Below are positions 1 through 8,804 of a stretch of DNA of 64,000 nt, in pieces. The DNA is from VXNE01 sp965248075 (lineage in GTDB: Bacteria; Pseudomonadota; Gammaproteobacteria; Pseudomonadales; Azotimanducaceae). The stretch is from the NCBI GenBank assembly GCA_965248075.1, contig CBDFIL010000001.1:248001-312000 (forward strand), given 5' to 3'. The notes beneath the pieces are model-generated. The model saw only the letters and a list, made by a program, of their open reading frames with translations, had not been told where the DNA came from and did not search any database. A program made the translations under genes and the position numbers. Each line of letters opens with the position of its first letter. Position 1 is the first letter of the stretch.

Positions 1-486
1 CGCTGCGGCCGCGTCGACGACGACGGTGCCGGCCAGCAGGTCGTGCAGACACCGTCGACGCTCGCCAAAGATGAAGAGCACGTCCAGCAGCCCGAAGAGC
101 GCGCCAACGAGGGGCACGGCAGTGATCGCCTGGATCACCGCGACCCGCAGGCCGAAGGACTTCCAGACAGCAACGATCTGCCGCGTGGGGGCGTCGACGA
201 TCCGCACTCCCACCAGCTTCTTCCCCACCGTCTGCCCCCGCGTCGCGAGCAGACGTCCGTTGATGACGCCATAGACGACCAGTGCAATCGCCGCGAACCA
301 CAGCGTCGCGGTGGTGTCCTGACGCATCAAGCGTTCCATCAGCCCGGCCGTGTAGCCGATGACGCCGGCGACGACGCCGACCAGAATCCAGTCGATCAGG
401 TAGGCGCCCAGGCGTGCGCCGCGGCCGGCCAGACCGCTCTCCTCCGGCGTGCCCTGCGGGTCGGGCTGCGTTTCGTAGTCACTCAT
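1..486 (-). CDS. RDD-family membrane protein (3' end cut by window edge)
   Basis: Reading the complement from the ATG at 486 gives 162 codons with no stop before the window edge. The N-terminus holds the R-x-x-A-x-x-ID pattern of RDD domains (GARLGAYLID, residues 23-32), followed by two hydrophobic segments. The second family signature GQTVGKKLVGVRIVD lies near residue 84, and the closing LHDLLAGTVVV motif near residues 150-160, so only a few residues are missing. A strong AAGGAGGAGG ribosome site precedes the start. RDD proteins are small inner-membrane proteins, some of which act in ion or osmolyte transport. The specific role here is unknown. Confidence 0.85.
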   Translation of the reverse strand, partial: MSDYETQPDPQGTPEESGLAGRGARLGAYLIDWILVGVVAGVIGYTAGLMERLMRQDTTATLWFAAIALVVYGVINGRLLATRGQTVGKKLVGVRIVDAPTRQIVAVWKSFGLRVAVIQAITAVPLVGALFGLLDVLFIFGERRRCLHDLLAGTVVVDAAAA

Positions 487-510
487 GGGACCCTCCTCCT
501 TGTTACGTCC

Positions 511-559
511 GCGCGCGACCTTCGGTCGCGTTGGGAGTTTCGCTGACGCGAAACTCCCG
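511..559. repeat. Family A double-hairpin repeat, copy 1
   Basis: Two adjacent perfect hairpins. The first has arms CGCGACC and GGTCGCG around TTC (514-530). The second has arms GGGAGTTTCGC and GCGAAACTCCC around TGAC (533-558). Related copies lie at 40644, 57509 and 63786. It sits between the RDD and SRAP genes. Confidence 0.8.
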
Positions 560-633
560 TGGAACCAAACGCTGACGCGCCGTCGAGCGGCGTGCCAGAC
601 CCAAAGTCAGCCAGGCTAGCGTAGCACCACCGC

Positions 634-1323
634 TCAATCCGCCTCCAGGGCAATCGCATCGCCGATCGGTTCCGTGCAACGGGATCCCTTGTTGCGCGCG
701 TTGCCCACGTAGCTCGAGACCGGCACCACCGAGAGCGCGCCTGGCAGCGTGGGACGGAACAGCTCATGCAGGGCGGCGGACGGCGCGTCGTGGTCCATCC
801 AGACCTCCGCGTCCGCGCCGGACAGCAGCAGGGGTTGCCGGTCGTGCAGGAACTCGAGCCTCGGGTGGACCGGCGTCGTCACCACCGCGAAGCTGTACAG
901 GACTTCCTGCGTCTTGCGGTCCCGCCAGCGGTCCCAGACGCCGCCCAGCAGCATCGCGTCGCCTCCCGCCGGTGCGACGTGGTACGGCAGGCGCCCGAGC
1001 GCGGTGTCCGTCCACTCGTAGAAGCCGTCGACGGGGACGAGGCAGCGACGGTACCGAAACGGCTCGCGGAAGGTTCCGCTCTTCTCCAGGTTCTCGCATT
1101 TCGCGTTGAACGTCGCGTAGCGTGGCTTCGACGTCTTCGACCAGTACGGCGTCAGCCACCAGCGCGCCGCCAGCGGCTCACAGGCATCGGATTTCCAGCG
1201 CACCACCCAGGCCATCTCGGTGGGCGCGGTGTTGAGGTTCTCCTCGCCCGGAAAGGGCTCCCCCGTCATCGCGAGAAACACCTCCTCGACCACCTTGCGC
1301 GTGGTGCTGAACCGACCGCACAT
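634..1323 (-). CDS. SOS response-associated peptidase (SRAP, YedK/HMCES family)
   Basis: SRAP proteins bind abasic sites in single-stranded DNA through the catalytic Cys2 and form a protective thiazolidine crosslink. The start was set at 1323, not at an upstream in-frame codon, because this places Cys at position 2 (MCGRF) as the family requires. The other active-site residues fall at the expected places: Asn73 in FNAKCENL, Glu103 in GFYEW and His160 in EFLHDRQPLL, matching E. coli YedK Asn75, Glu105 and His160. The product is 229 aa, a normal length. The gene diverges from the acyl-CoA dehydrogenase gene. No LexA box was recognised in the gap. Confidence 0.93.
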   Translation of the reverse strand: MCGRFSTTRKVVEEVFLAMTGEPFPGEENLNTAPTEMAWVVRWKSDACEPLAARWWLTPYWSKTSKPRYATFNAKCENLEKSGTFREPFRYRRCLVPVDGFYEWTDTALGRLPYHVAPAGGDAMLLGGVWDRWRDRKTQEVLYSFAVVTTPVHPRLEFLHDRQPLLLSGADAEVWMDHDAPSAALHELFRPTLPGALSVVPVSSYVGNARNKGSRCTEPIGDAIALEAD

Positions 1324-1445
1324 CGCCCACACCGTCTTCGCCACTGCCTCGGGCCATGATAACTTTAACCGCCCGAATGCGCGGGACCGCCGCCAACGTC
1401 CCCTGCGCCTGAACCCACATACCGGACCCCGACGGGGAAACGAGC

Positions 1446-2630
1446 ATGACAGCGATCGAAGACTTCCGCGAACAAACCAGAGAGTGGCTGGCCGAAAGCT
1501 GCCCGCCCGGCGCGCGCGGACCCGGGCTCACCTCCACCGGCAGCACGAAGATTCCCATCGGGGACCGGGATACGCGGGTCTGGCTCGAGCGCATGATCGA
1601 AAAGGGCTGGACAGCGCCGGCGTGGCCCGTGGAGTACGGCGGCGGCGGGCTCTCGAACGACGAGTACATGGTGCTCATCCAGGAGATGCGCCGCATCGAC
1701 GCGCGTGCGCCGCTCGCCGGCATGGGCACGTCGCTCATCGGCCCGACCCTCCTCGAGTACGGCACCGACGACCAGAAGCAGCGCCACATTCCGCCGATCG
1801 TGCACGCCGAGCGCGCCTGGTGCCAGGGCTACAGCGAACCAAGTTCCGGTTCCGACCTCGCGAGCCTGCGCACGCGGGCGCAGGACCACGGCGACCATTT
1901 CGTCGTCAACGGCCAGAAGATCTGGACGTCCGGCGCCCAGTTCGCGGACTGGATCTTCGCGCTGGTGCGCACGGACCCGGACGTCCCGAAGCACCTGGGT
2001 ATCAGCTTCGTGCTGATGGACATGGACCAGCCTGGCATCACCGTGAAGCCGATCCGTCTCATCAGCGGCAGTTCGCCGTTCTGCGAGACGTTCTTCGACG
2101 ACGCCATCGCACGCAAGGACGACCTCGTCGGCGAACTGAACAAGGGCTGGACGGTCGGCAAGCGGCTGCTGCAGCACGAACGCGGCAGCATGGCGTCCCT
2201 CGTCGGTGGCGGCGCCGTGGCGGACAGCGGTCCAACCCTCGAGGGCGAGGCCAGGAAGTACGCCGGCGAGGCCGACGGACGCATCGCCGATCCGGACCTG
2301 CGCCAGGACGTGGTCACGCACAACATGAACGATCTGGCCTATCGCCTGACGCAGCGTCGAGCTGTGGAAGAAGCGCGGGGCGGCGGCACGCCCGGTCCGG
2401 CGACCTCCATCTTCAAGATGTACGGCACGGAACTGCAGCAGGAGAAGTCGTCCCTGTTCGTCTCGATGCGGGGCACGCACGGGCTCGGCTGGTCGGGTAA
2501 CGCGTTCGATGCGCAGTCCCTCGAGGACACGCGCACGTGGCTCGCCAACCGGGCGGCCTCGATCTACAGCGGCTCCAACGAGATCCAGCGCAACATCATC
2601 GCCAAGCGCGTGCTCGGACTGCCGGACTGA
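1446..2630 (+). CDS. Acyl-CoA dehydrogenase family protein
   Basis: The 394-aa product is a flavoenzyme of the acyl-CoA dehydrogenase family, which introduces a double bond alpha-beta to the CoA thioester. Seen in the sequence: the helical N-terminal domain with PAWPVEYGGGG, the middle-domain motif GYSEPSSGSDL near residue 130, and the C-terminal SGSNEIQRNIIAKRVLGLP. Length is typical. A GGGGAAACGAGC sequence precedes the ATG. Its stop overlaps the start of the downstream peptidase by one base (TGATG), so the two are probably co-transcribed. Substrate chain length cannot be read from sequence, and similar proteins also act on steroid or branched-chain acyl-CoAs. Confidence 0.92.
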   Translation: MTAIEDFREQTREWLAESCPPGARGPGLTSTGSTKIPIGDRDTRVWLERMIEKGWTAPAWPVEYGGGGLSNDEYMVLIQEMRRIDARAPLAGMGTSLIGPTLLEYGTDDQKQRHIPPIVHAERAWCQGYSEPSSGSDLASLRTRAQDHGDHFVVNGQKIWTSGAQFADWIFALVRTDPDVPKHLGISFVLMDMDQPGITVKPIRLISGSSPFCETFFDDAIARKDDLVGELNKGWTVGKRLLQHERGSMASLVGGGAVADSGPTLEGEARKYAGEADGRIADPDLRQDVVTHNMNDLAYRLTQRRAVEEARGGGTPGPATSIFKMYGTELQQEKSSLFVSMRGTHGLGWSGNAFDAQSLEDTRTWLANRAASIYSGSNEIQRNIIAKRVLGLPD

Positions 2631-4777
2631 TGCGCCACGCGGCCGGCGCGGCCCTCGCGACCGCCGCGTTTCTGGCAGCGGCGACGGACATTCCAGCGCA
2701 TTCCGACAGTATGGCTTCGCCGACACCACCGGTCGCCGAGGTACGCCCGCATCGCTTCACGCGGCATGGCGTGACGATCGAGGATCCGTACCATTGGCTG
2801 CGGGACCCAGACTATCCCACCGTCGACGATGCTGACGTACTGGCCTATCTGACGGCCGAGAACGCCCATTTCGATGCGGTCATGCAACCGGTCGAGGCCC
2901 TGATCGAACGGCTGTTCGGTGAGATCAAGGCACGCGAGAAGCCGGACGACGCTTCCGTCCCGCTGCGGGACGGCGGCTATTTCTACCAGTGGCGTTTCGA
3001 GGCGGGGGCACAGTACCCCGCGTGGCTCCGCTGGCCGGTGGACGACCCCGCAGCCGTGGAAACGATTCTCGACGAGCCGGCGCTGGCCGCCGGGCACGAG
3101 TACTTCGCGCTCGGCTCGATGTCCGTCAGCCACGACGGTCGCTACCTCGCCTACAGCACCGACGTGAACGGCAGCGAACGCTACACGATGCGAGTCAAGG
3201 ACCTGCGGGACGGCCGCGTGCTCGCCGCGGAGATCGAGAATACGCATGGCGACGCCGTCTGGGCGGCGGACAACAGGACCTTCTTCTACCTGGTGATGAA
3301 CGAACAGTGGCGTTCACACCAGGTGCGTCGCCACGTTGTCGGCGAAGCTGTACAAGACGACCGGGTGGTCTACACGGAACGCGACAGCGGCTTCTGGGTG
3401 GGCCTCGGCGAGGCGTCCTCGCAGCGCTACGTCGTCATCTCCACCGGCGACCAGGTAACGAGCGAATCCCTGCTGGTTCCGTCCGATCGCCCGGCCACCG
3501 AGCCCGTCCTGGTCGCGGCCCGGCGCGAGGGCCACGACTACGACGTCGACCACCAGGGTGACCGTTTCGTCATCCGGACCAACGACCGGCACAAGAACTT
3601 CCGCCTGGCCGTCGCCCCGGAAGACGACTTCGGCGAGGGTCGATGGACCACCCTGATCGACGGGTCGGACCGCACCTATCTGGGCGGCTTCGAGTGTTTC
3701 CGGGACTGGATCGTGGTGGAGGAGCGCGTCGACGGCATCGACGAGATCCGCATCGTCGATCGCGCCGGCGCCAGCCGTCACATCGGGTTGCCAGAGCCGC
3801 TGCACACCGTCGACATCGGGGCCAATGCGGAATTCGACAGCGGCGAGGTGCGCCTGGACTACGCCTCGATGGTCACCCCGAATACCGTCTTCGACTACGA
3901 TATCCGCAGCGATCGGCTCTCGTCCCGCAAGGTGCGCGAGATCCCGAGCGGCTACGATCCCGGCCTCTATGCCAGTCGCCGACTCATGGCCCCGGCACGC
4001 GACGGCGCCGCCGTGCCGGTCTCGATCGTGCATCGCAGGGATACGCCTCTTGATGGCTCCGCCCCGCTCTATCTGTACGGCTATGGCGCCTACGGAGCGG
4101 CGATGTCCCCATCCTTCTCGACCACACGCCTGTCGCTGCTCGACCGGGGCTTCGTCTACGCCATCGCCCACGTACGGGGCGGCAGCGAACTCGGGCGGGA
4201 CTGGTACGAACAGGGCAAGCTCACCCATCGCACCAATACCTTCAACGACTTCGTGGACGTGGCCCGACACCTGATCGCCGCGGGGATCACGAGACCCGGA
4301 CGCATCGCCATTGCCGGAGGCAGCGCCGGGGGCGAGCTCATGGGCGCCGTCGTGAACCAGGCACCGGAGCTGTGGGGCGCGGTCGCGGCGCACGTACCGT
4401 TCGTGGACGTGCTCAACACGATGCTCGACGACTCCCTGCCGCTCACCCCCGGCGAGTGGCCGGAGTGGGGCAATCCCATCGAGGACAAGGCGGCGTTCGA
4501 GTTGATCCGGTCCTACTCGCCCTACGAGCAGCTGGCTCCGGGAGCCTATCCGCCGATGCTGGTGACGGCCGGCCTCAACGATCCCCGGGTCACATACTGG
4601 GAACCCGCGAAATACGTCGCGAAGCTGCGTGCGCTCAAGACCGACGACAACCCGCTGCTGCTGAAGACCAACATGGGCGCCGGGCACGACGGCAAGTCGG
4701 GGCGGTTCGACGCGCTGTACGAGGTGGCGGAGGAGTATGCTTTCTTGTTGATGGCGATGGGGTTGATGGCACATTAG
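2630..4777 (+). CDS. ptrB: Prolyl oligopeptidase family, oligopeptidase B-like (S9A), exported
   Basis: Serine oligopeptidase with an N-terminal beta-propeller and a C-terminal alpha/beta-hydrolase domain. It would cleave short peptides, for oligopeptidase B after basic residues. The nucleophile is in GGSAGGELMG near residue 565, the Asp in GLNDPRVTYWEP near 650 and the His in GAGHDGKSGRF near 685. The segments HVPFVDVLNTMLDDSLPLT and EWPEWGNP are characteristic of the oligopeptidase B branch. The start at 2630 overlaps the upstream stop and opens an Ala-rich signal-like leader (about 25 residues), so a periplasmic location is likely. That is unusual, as E. coli PtrB is cytoplasmic. Length 715 aa is normal. 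Confidence 0.9.
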   Translation: MRHAAGAALATAAFLAAATDIPAHSDSMASPTPPVAEVRPHRFTRHGVTIEDPYHWLRDPDYPTVDDADVLAYLTAENAHFDAVMQPVEALIERLFGEIKAREKPDDASVPLRDGGYFYQWRFEAGAQYPAWLRWPVDDPAAVETILDEPALAAGHEYFALGSMSVSHDGRYLAYSTDVNGSERYTMRVKDLRDGRVLAAEIENTHGDAVWAADNRTFFYLVMNEQWRSHQVRRHVVGEAVQDDRVVYTERDSGFWVGLGEASSQRYVVISTGDQVTSESLLVPSDRPATEPVLVAARREGHDYDVDHQGDRFVIRTNDRHKNFRLAVAPEDDFGEGRWTTLIDGSDRTYLGGFECFRDWIVVEERVDGIDEIRIVDRAGASRHIGLPEPLHTVDIGANAEFDSGEVRLDYASMVTPNTVFDYDIRSDRLSSRKVREIPSGYDPGLYASRRLMAPARDGAAVPVSIVHRRDTPLDGSAPLYLYGYGAYGAAMSPSFSTTRLSLLDRGFVYAIAHVRGGSELGRDWYEQGKLTHRTNTFNDFVDVARHLIAAGITRPGRIAIAGGSAGGELMGAVVNQAPELWGAVAAHVPFVDVLNTMLDDSLPLTPGEWPEWGNPIEDKAAFELIRSYSPYEQLAPGAYPPMLVTAGLNDPRVTYWEPAKYVAKLRALKTDDNPLLLKTNMGAGHDGKSGRFDALYEVAEEYAFLLMAMGLMAH

Positions 4778-4884
4778 ATCGAGTTCGCCGGCCCCGCGAG
4801 CTGCAAGATCACGGTCCATGGCGTGACCTATTGCCTTCGCGGCGGAACGGTCACGACCTGCTATCCGACCCGAGGCTATGCCTG
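4778..4884 (+). pseudogene. Possible 3' remnant of a small Cys-containing protein
   Basis: Directly after the oligopeptidase stop, one frame stays open for 35 codons and ends at a TGA at 4882. The translated stretch contains ASCKITVHGV and GGTVTTCYPTRGYA, with three spaced cysteines, and looks more like protein than chance. No start codon is visible. It may be the tail of a lost gene or noise. This is a weak call. Confidence 0.2.
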
Positions 4885-4894
4885 ACGCCGGTGC

Positions 4895-6073
4895 TCAACC
4901 CCGAGAACGACTCCGGGCAGTGGTGTGTCCGTCCGGTCGGGTCACGGCATGACTCGCCACGTACCCCATGAGGCTCGGAATGCCCGGGTGCCAAAGGTCC
5001 TCGTCGCCGGGGGCCTTCCAGACGAATCCCACTCCCGCAAGCCCGTCTCGGAGTCCGTGGACATCGCCGGTGGCGGCATCGGATGGCAGGGCATCGGCGA
5101 TGACCGCGTCCAACTCATGCTCTCTCAGCGTCGCCCTGCTGTCGAAGGCACCGGCAACCCGAACCGCGACGTCAAGGAGTTCCTGGCGCTGCAACTCTTC
5201 GCGACGATCCTCGTAGTAGGCTGATCGCTGCACGCCGAAACGTCTTGTGGCACGAACGACCACGCCTTCATCGATGCGCGTCGACTGGGCGTCCCGCGTC
5301 GCCGTCCAGAGTGCAGCCCCCAGTAACTGCAGGAAGTACGGATAGCACTGGCTTGCGCCGATGACCCCGGCCAGCGCCGCATCTGCAAAAGTGATCGGCG
5401 GGTTCAAGTCCGACAAGGGGCGCGTTAACGCTTGCCCGGAAGCCACTTCGTCGAGCAACCCGATGCCGAGCTTCTCGCCGCGGCTCCAGAAAGTGGCCGA
5501 CATGCGGTTGAGGTGTTCCTGCAATCCCGGCGTGCCCGCCATCGCCAGCAGGAACGGGGCTTCCGCACTGACCGACTGGCTGGCGTTGAGGAGCGCTTGG
5601 CCCACCCCCTCGTCCAGTGTGTGCGCTTCGTCGAGCAGCAGCACCAGCGGTCGCTGCCCGCAGCGTGCCGCCAGCAATCGGGTCAGCGACCCGGACCGAC
5701 CGCCCAATTCCCAGCCGAGCCGCCCGATCCCGATCGAGAACGACAGGGTATCCGGACGCAACGCTCGGAACTGTCGCGGCGGAACCAGTAGCGTCGCCAA
5801 CGCGTCCAGACTCCCCAGCTCGGAAGGAGTGAGCCAAACGGTGTCGATCTTGCGGGCGCTTGCCTCTACTTCCTGTTGAAACCAGCGCAACAGCACGGTC
5901 TTGCCGTTGCCTCGAGGCCCCGACAAGATGGCGTCCCTCGGCGCGCCCCTGCCCGCCTGCAGATAGGCCAGCAGTTCACCAAGCGCCCGTTGCTCCTCTT
6001 CCCTGCCCGCCAGAAACGGCGGCAGCTGGCCGCGGCCGGGCACGAACGGATTGACTGCGGGCGGAGTATCCAT
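4895..6073 (-). CDS. AAA-type ATP-binding protein, ORC/Cdc6-like
   Basis: A 392-aa P-loop ATPase. Walker A is GPRGNGKT (residues 52-59) and Walker B is LVLLLDEAH (143-151). The opening NPFVPGRGQLPPFLAGREEE resembles ATPases that bind partner proteins or DNA, such as the AAA_16 and ATPase_2 groups. The C-terminal half looks winged-helix-like (RRFGVQRSAYYEDRREELQR). The ATG at 6073 has a GGAG four bases upstream and was preferred over an upstream in-frame codon. It stands alone on its strand, convergent with the peptidase. Similar stand-alone ATPases are known as antitoxin-like or defence-associated proteins, but nothing here shows which. Confidence 0.75.
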   Translation of the reverse strand: MDTPPAVNPFVPGRGQLPPFLAGREEEQRALGELLAYLQAGRGAPRDAILSGPRGNGKTVLLRWFQQEVEASARKIDTVWLTPSELGSLDALATLLVPPRQFRALRPDTLSFSIGIGRLGWELGGRSGSLTRLLAARCGQRPLVLLLDEAHTLDEGVGQALLNASQSVSAEAPFLLAMAGTPGLQEHLNRMSATFWSRGEKLGIGLLDEVASGQALTRPLSDLNPPITFADAALAGVIGASQCYPYFLQLLGAALWTATRDAQSTRIDEGVVVRATRRFGVQRSAYYEDRREELQRQELLDVAVRVAGAFDSRATLREHELDAVIADALPSDAATGDVHGLRDGLAGVGFVWKAPGDEDLWHPGIPSLMGYVASHAVTRPDGHTTARSRSRG

Positions 6074-6290
6074 GCTCCGAGAATAGCAGAACCCCTGAAC
6101 ACGGCCGTCCAAGGCTGGCGCGACGGGAAGTCGGACGGCGATCCGGCACCCCCATGCGCCGGCAGGGTGCGCGCACCGGGCGTCCGGTACCGGAGTGGAG
6201 GGTGGTCCGCCCCGTTTCCCGACATTCCGGCGCCGGGAAGATCATTGGGTCCACACACTGCACCCAGCAGCACGCGCCGCACCCGAAAAG

Positions 6291-7511
6291 TCAGCCGGCA
6301 AGGCCCTCCCGACAGTCCGGATGCGCGATGGCGATGAGCGCTTCCGCGCGCTCGTCCGCGGTCTTCGTCGCGAGATCGGCGACGCCGAATTCCGTCACCA
6401 CCAGATCGACGTCCGTGCGTAGCGCCGTGACCATCTCGACCCGCGGCACGATGCGGGATACCGTGCCGCCGCGCGCAGTCGCGTTCATGGCGACGATGGA
6501 GCGCCCGCCTTTCGACGCCCGGGCGCCGCGCATGAAGTCCACCGCGCCACCGGTCCCGGAGATCTGTCGGCCGCCCGCGACCTCCGCGTTCACCTGCCCG
6601 TGCAGGTCCACCTCGACCGCGGAGTTGATGGACACGAAGTTGTCGATCCGGCGAATGACGTCCAGTTCGTGGGTGTGGTCCGCGCCGGCAAGCACGACGT
6701 CGGGACGACCAGCCAGCCAGTCGTGCAGCGCCTCGCTGCCGAGGGCCATGCCGACCACGTGGCGGTGTGTGTCCACGTTCTTGCGCGCGCCAGTCATGTT
6801 GCCGGCTTCGATCAGCGCCATGCCGCCATCGGCGATGAGGCCGCCGTGCAGACCCAGGTCGTTTTTGTCCGTCAGTGTGCCCAGGATCGCCATCGGGATG
6901 GCGCCGATGCCCGTCTGTATGCAGTCGCCGTCGCGGATGATTTCCGCGACGTGCGCACCGATGCGACGAGCCGCGTTGTCCACGGCCGGCGGCTGGATCG
7001 TTGCCGGCGGCCGGTCCGACTCGACCACGTAGTCGACGCGATCCTCATCCAGTCGCATTCCCCCAGCCAATGCAGACAGGCCATGGTTCAGTTCGGCCAC
7101 GACGACGCGGGCCGACTCGAGCGCCGCACCCACGAAGTCGGCATTGGGGCCCACCACCAAGCCTCCGTCGCGAGCGCGGGCAACCTGGATCAGGGCCACG
7201 TCGAGCGGCCCCCGGCGCAGGTACTCGAACACGAAGCGCATCTGCATCGGCAGGAAGCGCGCGCGTGAGCGGCGCAGGTCCGGCGTCATGAAGAAGGTGA
7301 GCATGTCCGCTTCTTCGTGCAGCGCGGTGAAGTCGAAGCGGTTCAAGCCGGGTAGCGGGAACTGGATGAAGGTCACGCCCCGGGCGACCTCGGGCTGCGC
7401 CGCCAGCGCCTCCAGCAGCGCCACGGGCTCGTTGCTGCTCGCGCTGACCCAGACCCGGTGGCCGGGCGCAAGGAGCGCGGGCAACTCCGTGGCAGCGACG
7501 CGTTTCGCCAT
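6291..7511 (-). CDS. Acetyl-CoA hydrolase/transferase family CoA-transferase
   Basis: The 406-aa product matches family I-type CoA-transferases of the 4-hydroxybutyrate/acetate CoA-transferase group, which move CoA between carboxylates through a glutamyl-CoA intermediate. Visible motifs are GIGAIPMAIL, GLHGGLIADGGMALIE and NFVSINSAVEVDLHGQ, whose Glu near residue 300 is the expected nucleophile, then GTGGAVDFMRGA and VTEFGVADL. The start was set at MAKRVAATE (7511). The gene begins 39 bases after the end of the flavin oxidoreductase gene on the same strand, so the two probably form one operon. The natural acyl substrate is not determined. Confidence 0.88.
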   Translation of the reverse strand: MAKRVAATELPALLAPGHRVWVSASSNEPVALLEALAAQPEVARGVTFIQFPLPGLNRFDFTALHEEADMLTFFMTPDLRRSRARFLPMQMRFVFEYLRRGPLDVALIQVARARDGGLVVGPNADFVGAALESARVVVAELNHGLSALAGGMRLDEDRVDYVVESDRPPATIQPPAVDNAARRIGAHVAEIIRDGDCIQTGIGAIPMAILGTLTDKNDLGLHGGLIADGGMALIEAGNMTGARKNVDTHRHVVGMALGSEALHDWLAGRPDVVLAGADHTHELDVIRRIDNFVSINSAVEVDLHGQVNAEVAGGRQISGTGGAVDFMRGARASKGGRSIVAMNATARGGTVSRIVPRVEMVTALRTDVDLVVTEFGVADLATKTADERAEALIAIAHPDCREGLAG

Positions 7512-7550
7512 GGTCCGCCTTGCGGCAGTCCGTCGCCTTCCCGGCACCCG

Positions 7551-8414
7551 TCAGGCGCGAACCGCCTCGACGATGCCGGCCACGCGGTCGAGCAGGGGCA
7601 GCACCTTGTCCGCCGGCTCCGACGGCATGTCGAAGATCACCTCGTCGAAGCCCTGCTCGATGCGACCGACGCACTGTTCAGGCTGCATGGGCGCCCCGAA
7701 CAGCGAGAGCGTCAGGTCCTCGACCTTGCGGCCTCGCGCCTCCATCGCCTCGGTCAAACGTTCCATGTTGCCCGTGCCAAGTCCCCCGATCGGCATCCAG
7801 CCATCCGCGTACTCCGCGATACGGTCGAACACCCACTTCGAGTTCGCACCGATCCAGATCGGCGGCCCCCCCGCCTGTACGGGCTTCGGCCAGGACCAGA
7901 TCGGGTCGAAGTCGACGAACTCGCCGTGGTACTCGGCTTCGTCCTCGCGCCAGATCTCGCGCATCGCCAGCACCTTCTCGCGGACGATCTTCCAGCGGTT
8001 CCGATAGTCCGCGCCGTGGTTCTCCATCTCCTCGCGGTTCCAGCCGGCGCCGATGCCGATCACCGCGCGGCCGCCGGAAATCATGTCGAGCGACGCGATC
8101 TCCTTGGCCAGGGTGATCGGGTCCCGCTCGATGACGAGGCAGATGCCGGTGCCGAGCCGGACCCTCTCCGTCACCGCGGCGCACGCGGCCAGGGCGACGA
8201 AGGGGTCGTGGGAGTGCCAGTACTGCTGCGGCAGGTCGCCACCACCCGGGAAGGGCGTCGCGCGGCTCGTCGGGATGTGGGTGTGCTCGGGGAAGAACAT
8301 GCTGTCGAGCCCGCGTGCCTCCACCTCGCGTGCGAGTTGCACCGGCTGAATGGAGTAGTCGGTGGGAAAGACCGAGATGCCGAAGCGCGCGTTTTCGACG
8401 CCGGAAAATGCCAT
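7551..8414 (-). CDS. LLM class (luciferase-like) F420/flavin-dependent oxidoreductase
   Basis: TIM-barrel oxidoreductase of the bacterial luciferase superfamily. Recognisable parts are the N-terminal FGISVFPTD, the segment EARGLDSMFFPEHTHIP, RVRLGTGICLVIERDP and SGGRAVIGIGAGWNREEM, the usual flavin-binding region. The length of 287 aa fits. The frame stays open far upstream through tandem repeats, but the ATG at 8414 is the homologous start. Many members use F420 rather than FMN and the sequence does not decide this. The upstream 111-bp tandem repeats could carry regulatory signals. It is followed by the CoA-transferase. Confidence 0.87.
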   Translation of the reverse strand: MAFSGVENARFGISVFPTDYSIQPVQLAREVEARGLDSMFFPEHTHIPTSRATPFPGGGDLPQQYWHSHDPFVALAACAAVTERVRLGTGICLVIERDPITLAKEIASLDMISGGRAVIGIGAGWNREEMENHGADYRNRWKIVREKVLAMREIWREDEAEYHGEFVDFDPIWSWPKPVQAGGPPIWIGANSKWVFDRIAEYADGWMPIGGLGTGNMERLTEAMEARGRKVEDLTLSLFGAPMQPEQCVGRIEQGFDEVIFDMPSEPADKVLPLLDRVAGIVEAVRA

Positions 8415-8447
8415 GGGGTCGCCTCCGTACAGGTGTGTCCAGAGCAA

Positions 8448-8641
8448 GTGTATTACGCGACAGCGGCAGACATGCGTTCGCTGTAGGACTCTGGCCAGTG
8501 CCGGCGTAGGACGCGCGGTGTGTGTGTCGCCGCCTCGAGTGTTGTGTCGCCGCCTTGAGTGTATTACGCGACCCCGGTAGACAGGTGTTCGCTGTAGGAC
8601 TCTGGCCGGCGCCGGCGTAGGACGCGCGGTGTGTGTGTCGC
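8448..8641. repeat. Two-copy 111-bp tandem repeat with nested 20-bp repeat
   Basis: A unit beginning GTGTATTACGCGA occurs at 8448 and again at 8559. Both copies carry GTTCGCTGTAGGACTCTGGC and GGACGCGCGGTGTGTGTGTC. Between them a 20-bp unit (TGTGTCGCCGCC followed by YGAGTGT) is repeated at 8523 and 8543. The 390-base stretch 8415-8804 between the divergent LLM and VY-repeat genes holds only this array and no recognisable gene. Confidence 0.85.
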
Positions 8642-8804
8642 CGAATGGCATGTGTGCGCGTAGCGGATTCCGCCCGGGAGGCTCGGCGCGAGCTCCCGAC
8701 GATGTTCGGCGCCCTCCGGCGCGCTCCCGAGGACGCGGACACACGCGCCCGCGACCGCACACCTCGGGTATGATCGCCCACGACTCGAATGGGAGAAAGC
8801 CCCC

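Noticed and set aside
43..546. Plus-strand open frame opposite the RDD gene
   Set aside because: The complement encodes clear RDD motifs with a strong ribosome site. The plus frame has no recognisable protein features.
8448..8641. Possible CRISPR array
   Set aside because: Only two long units, the repeats are contiguous rather than separated by unique spacers, and no cas gene is present.
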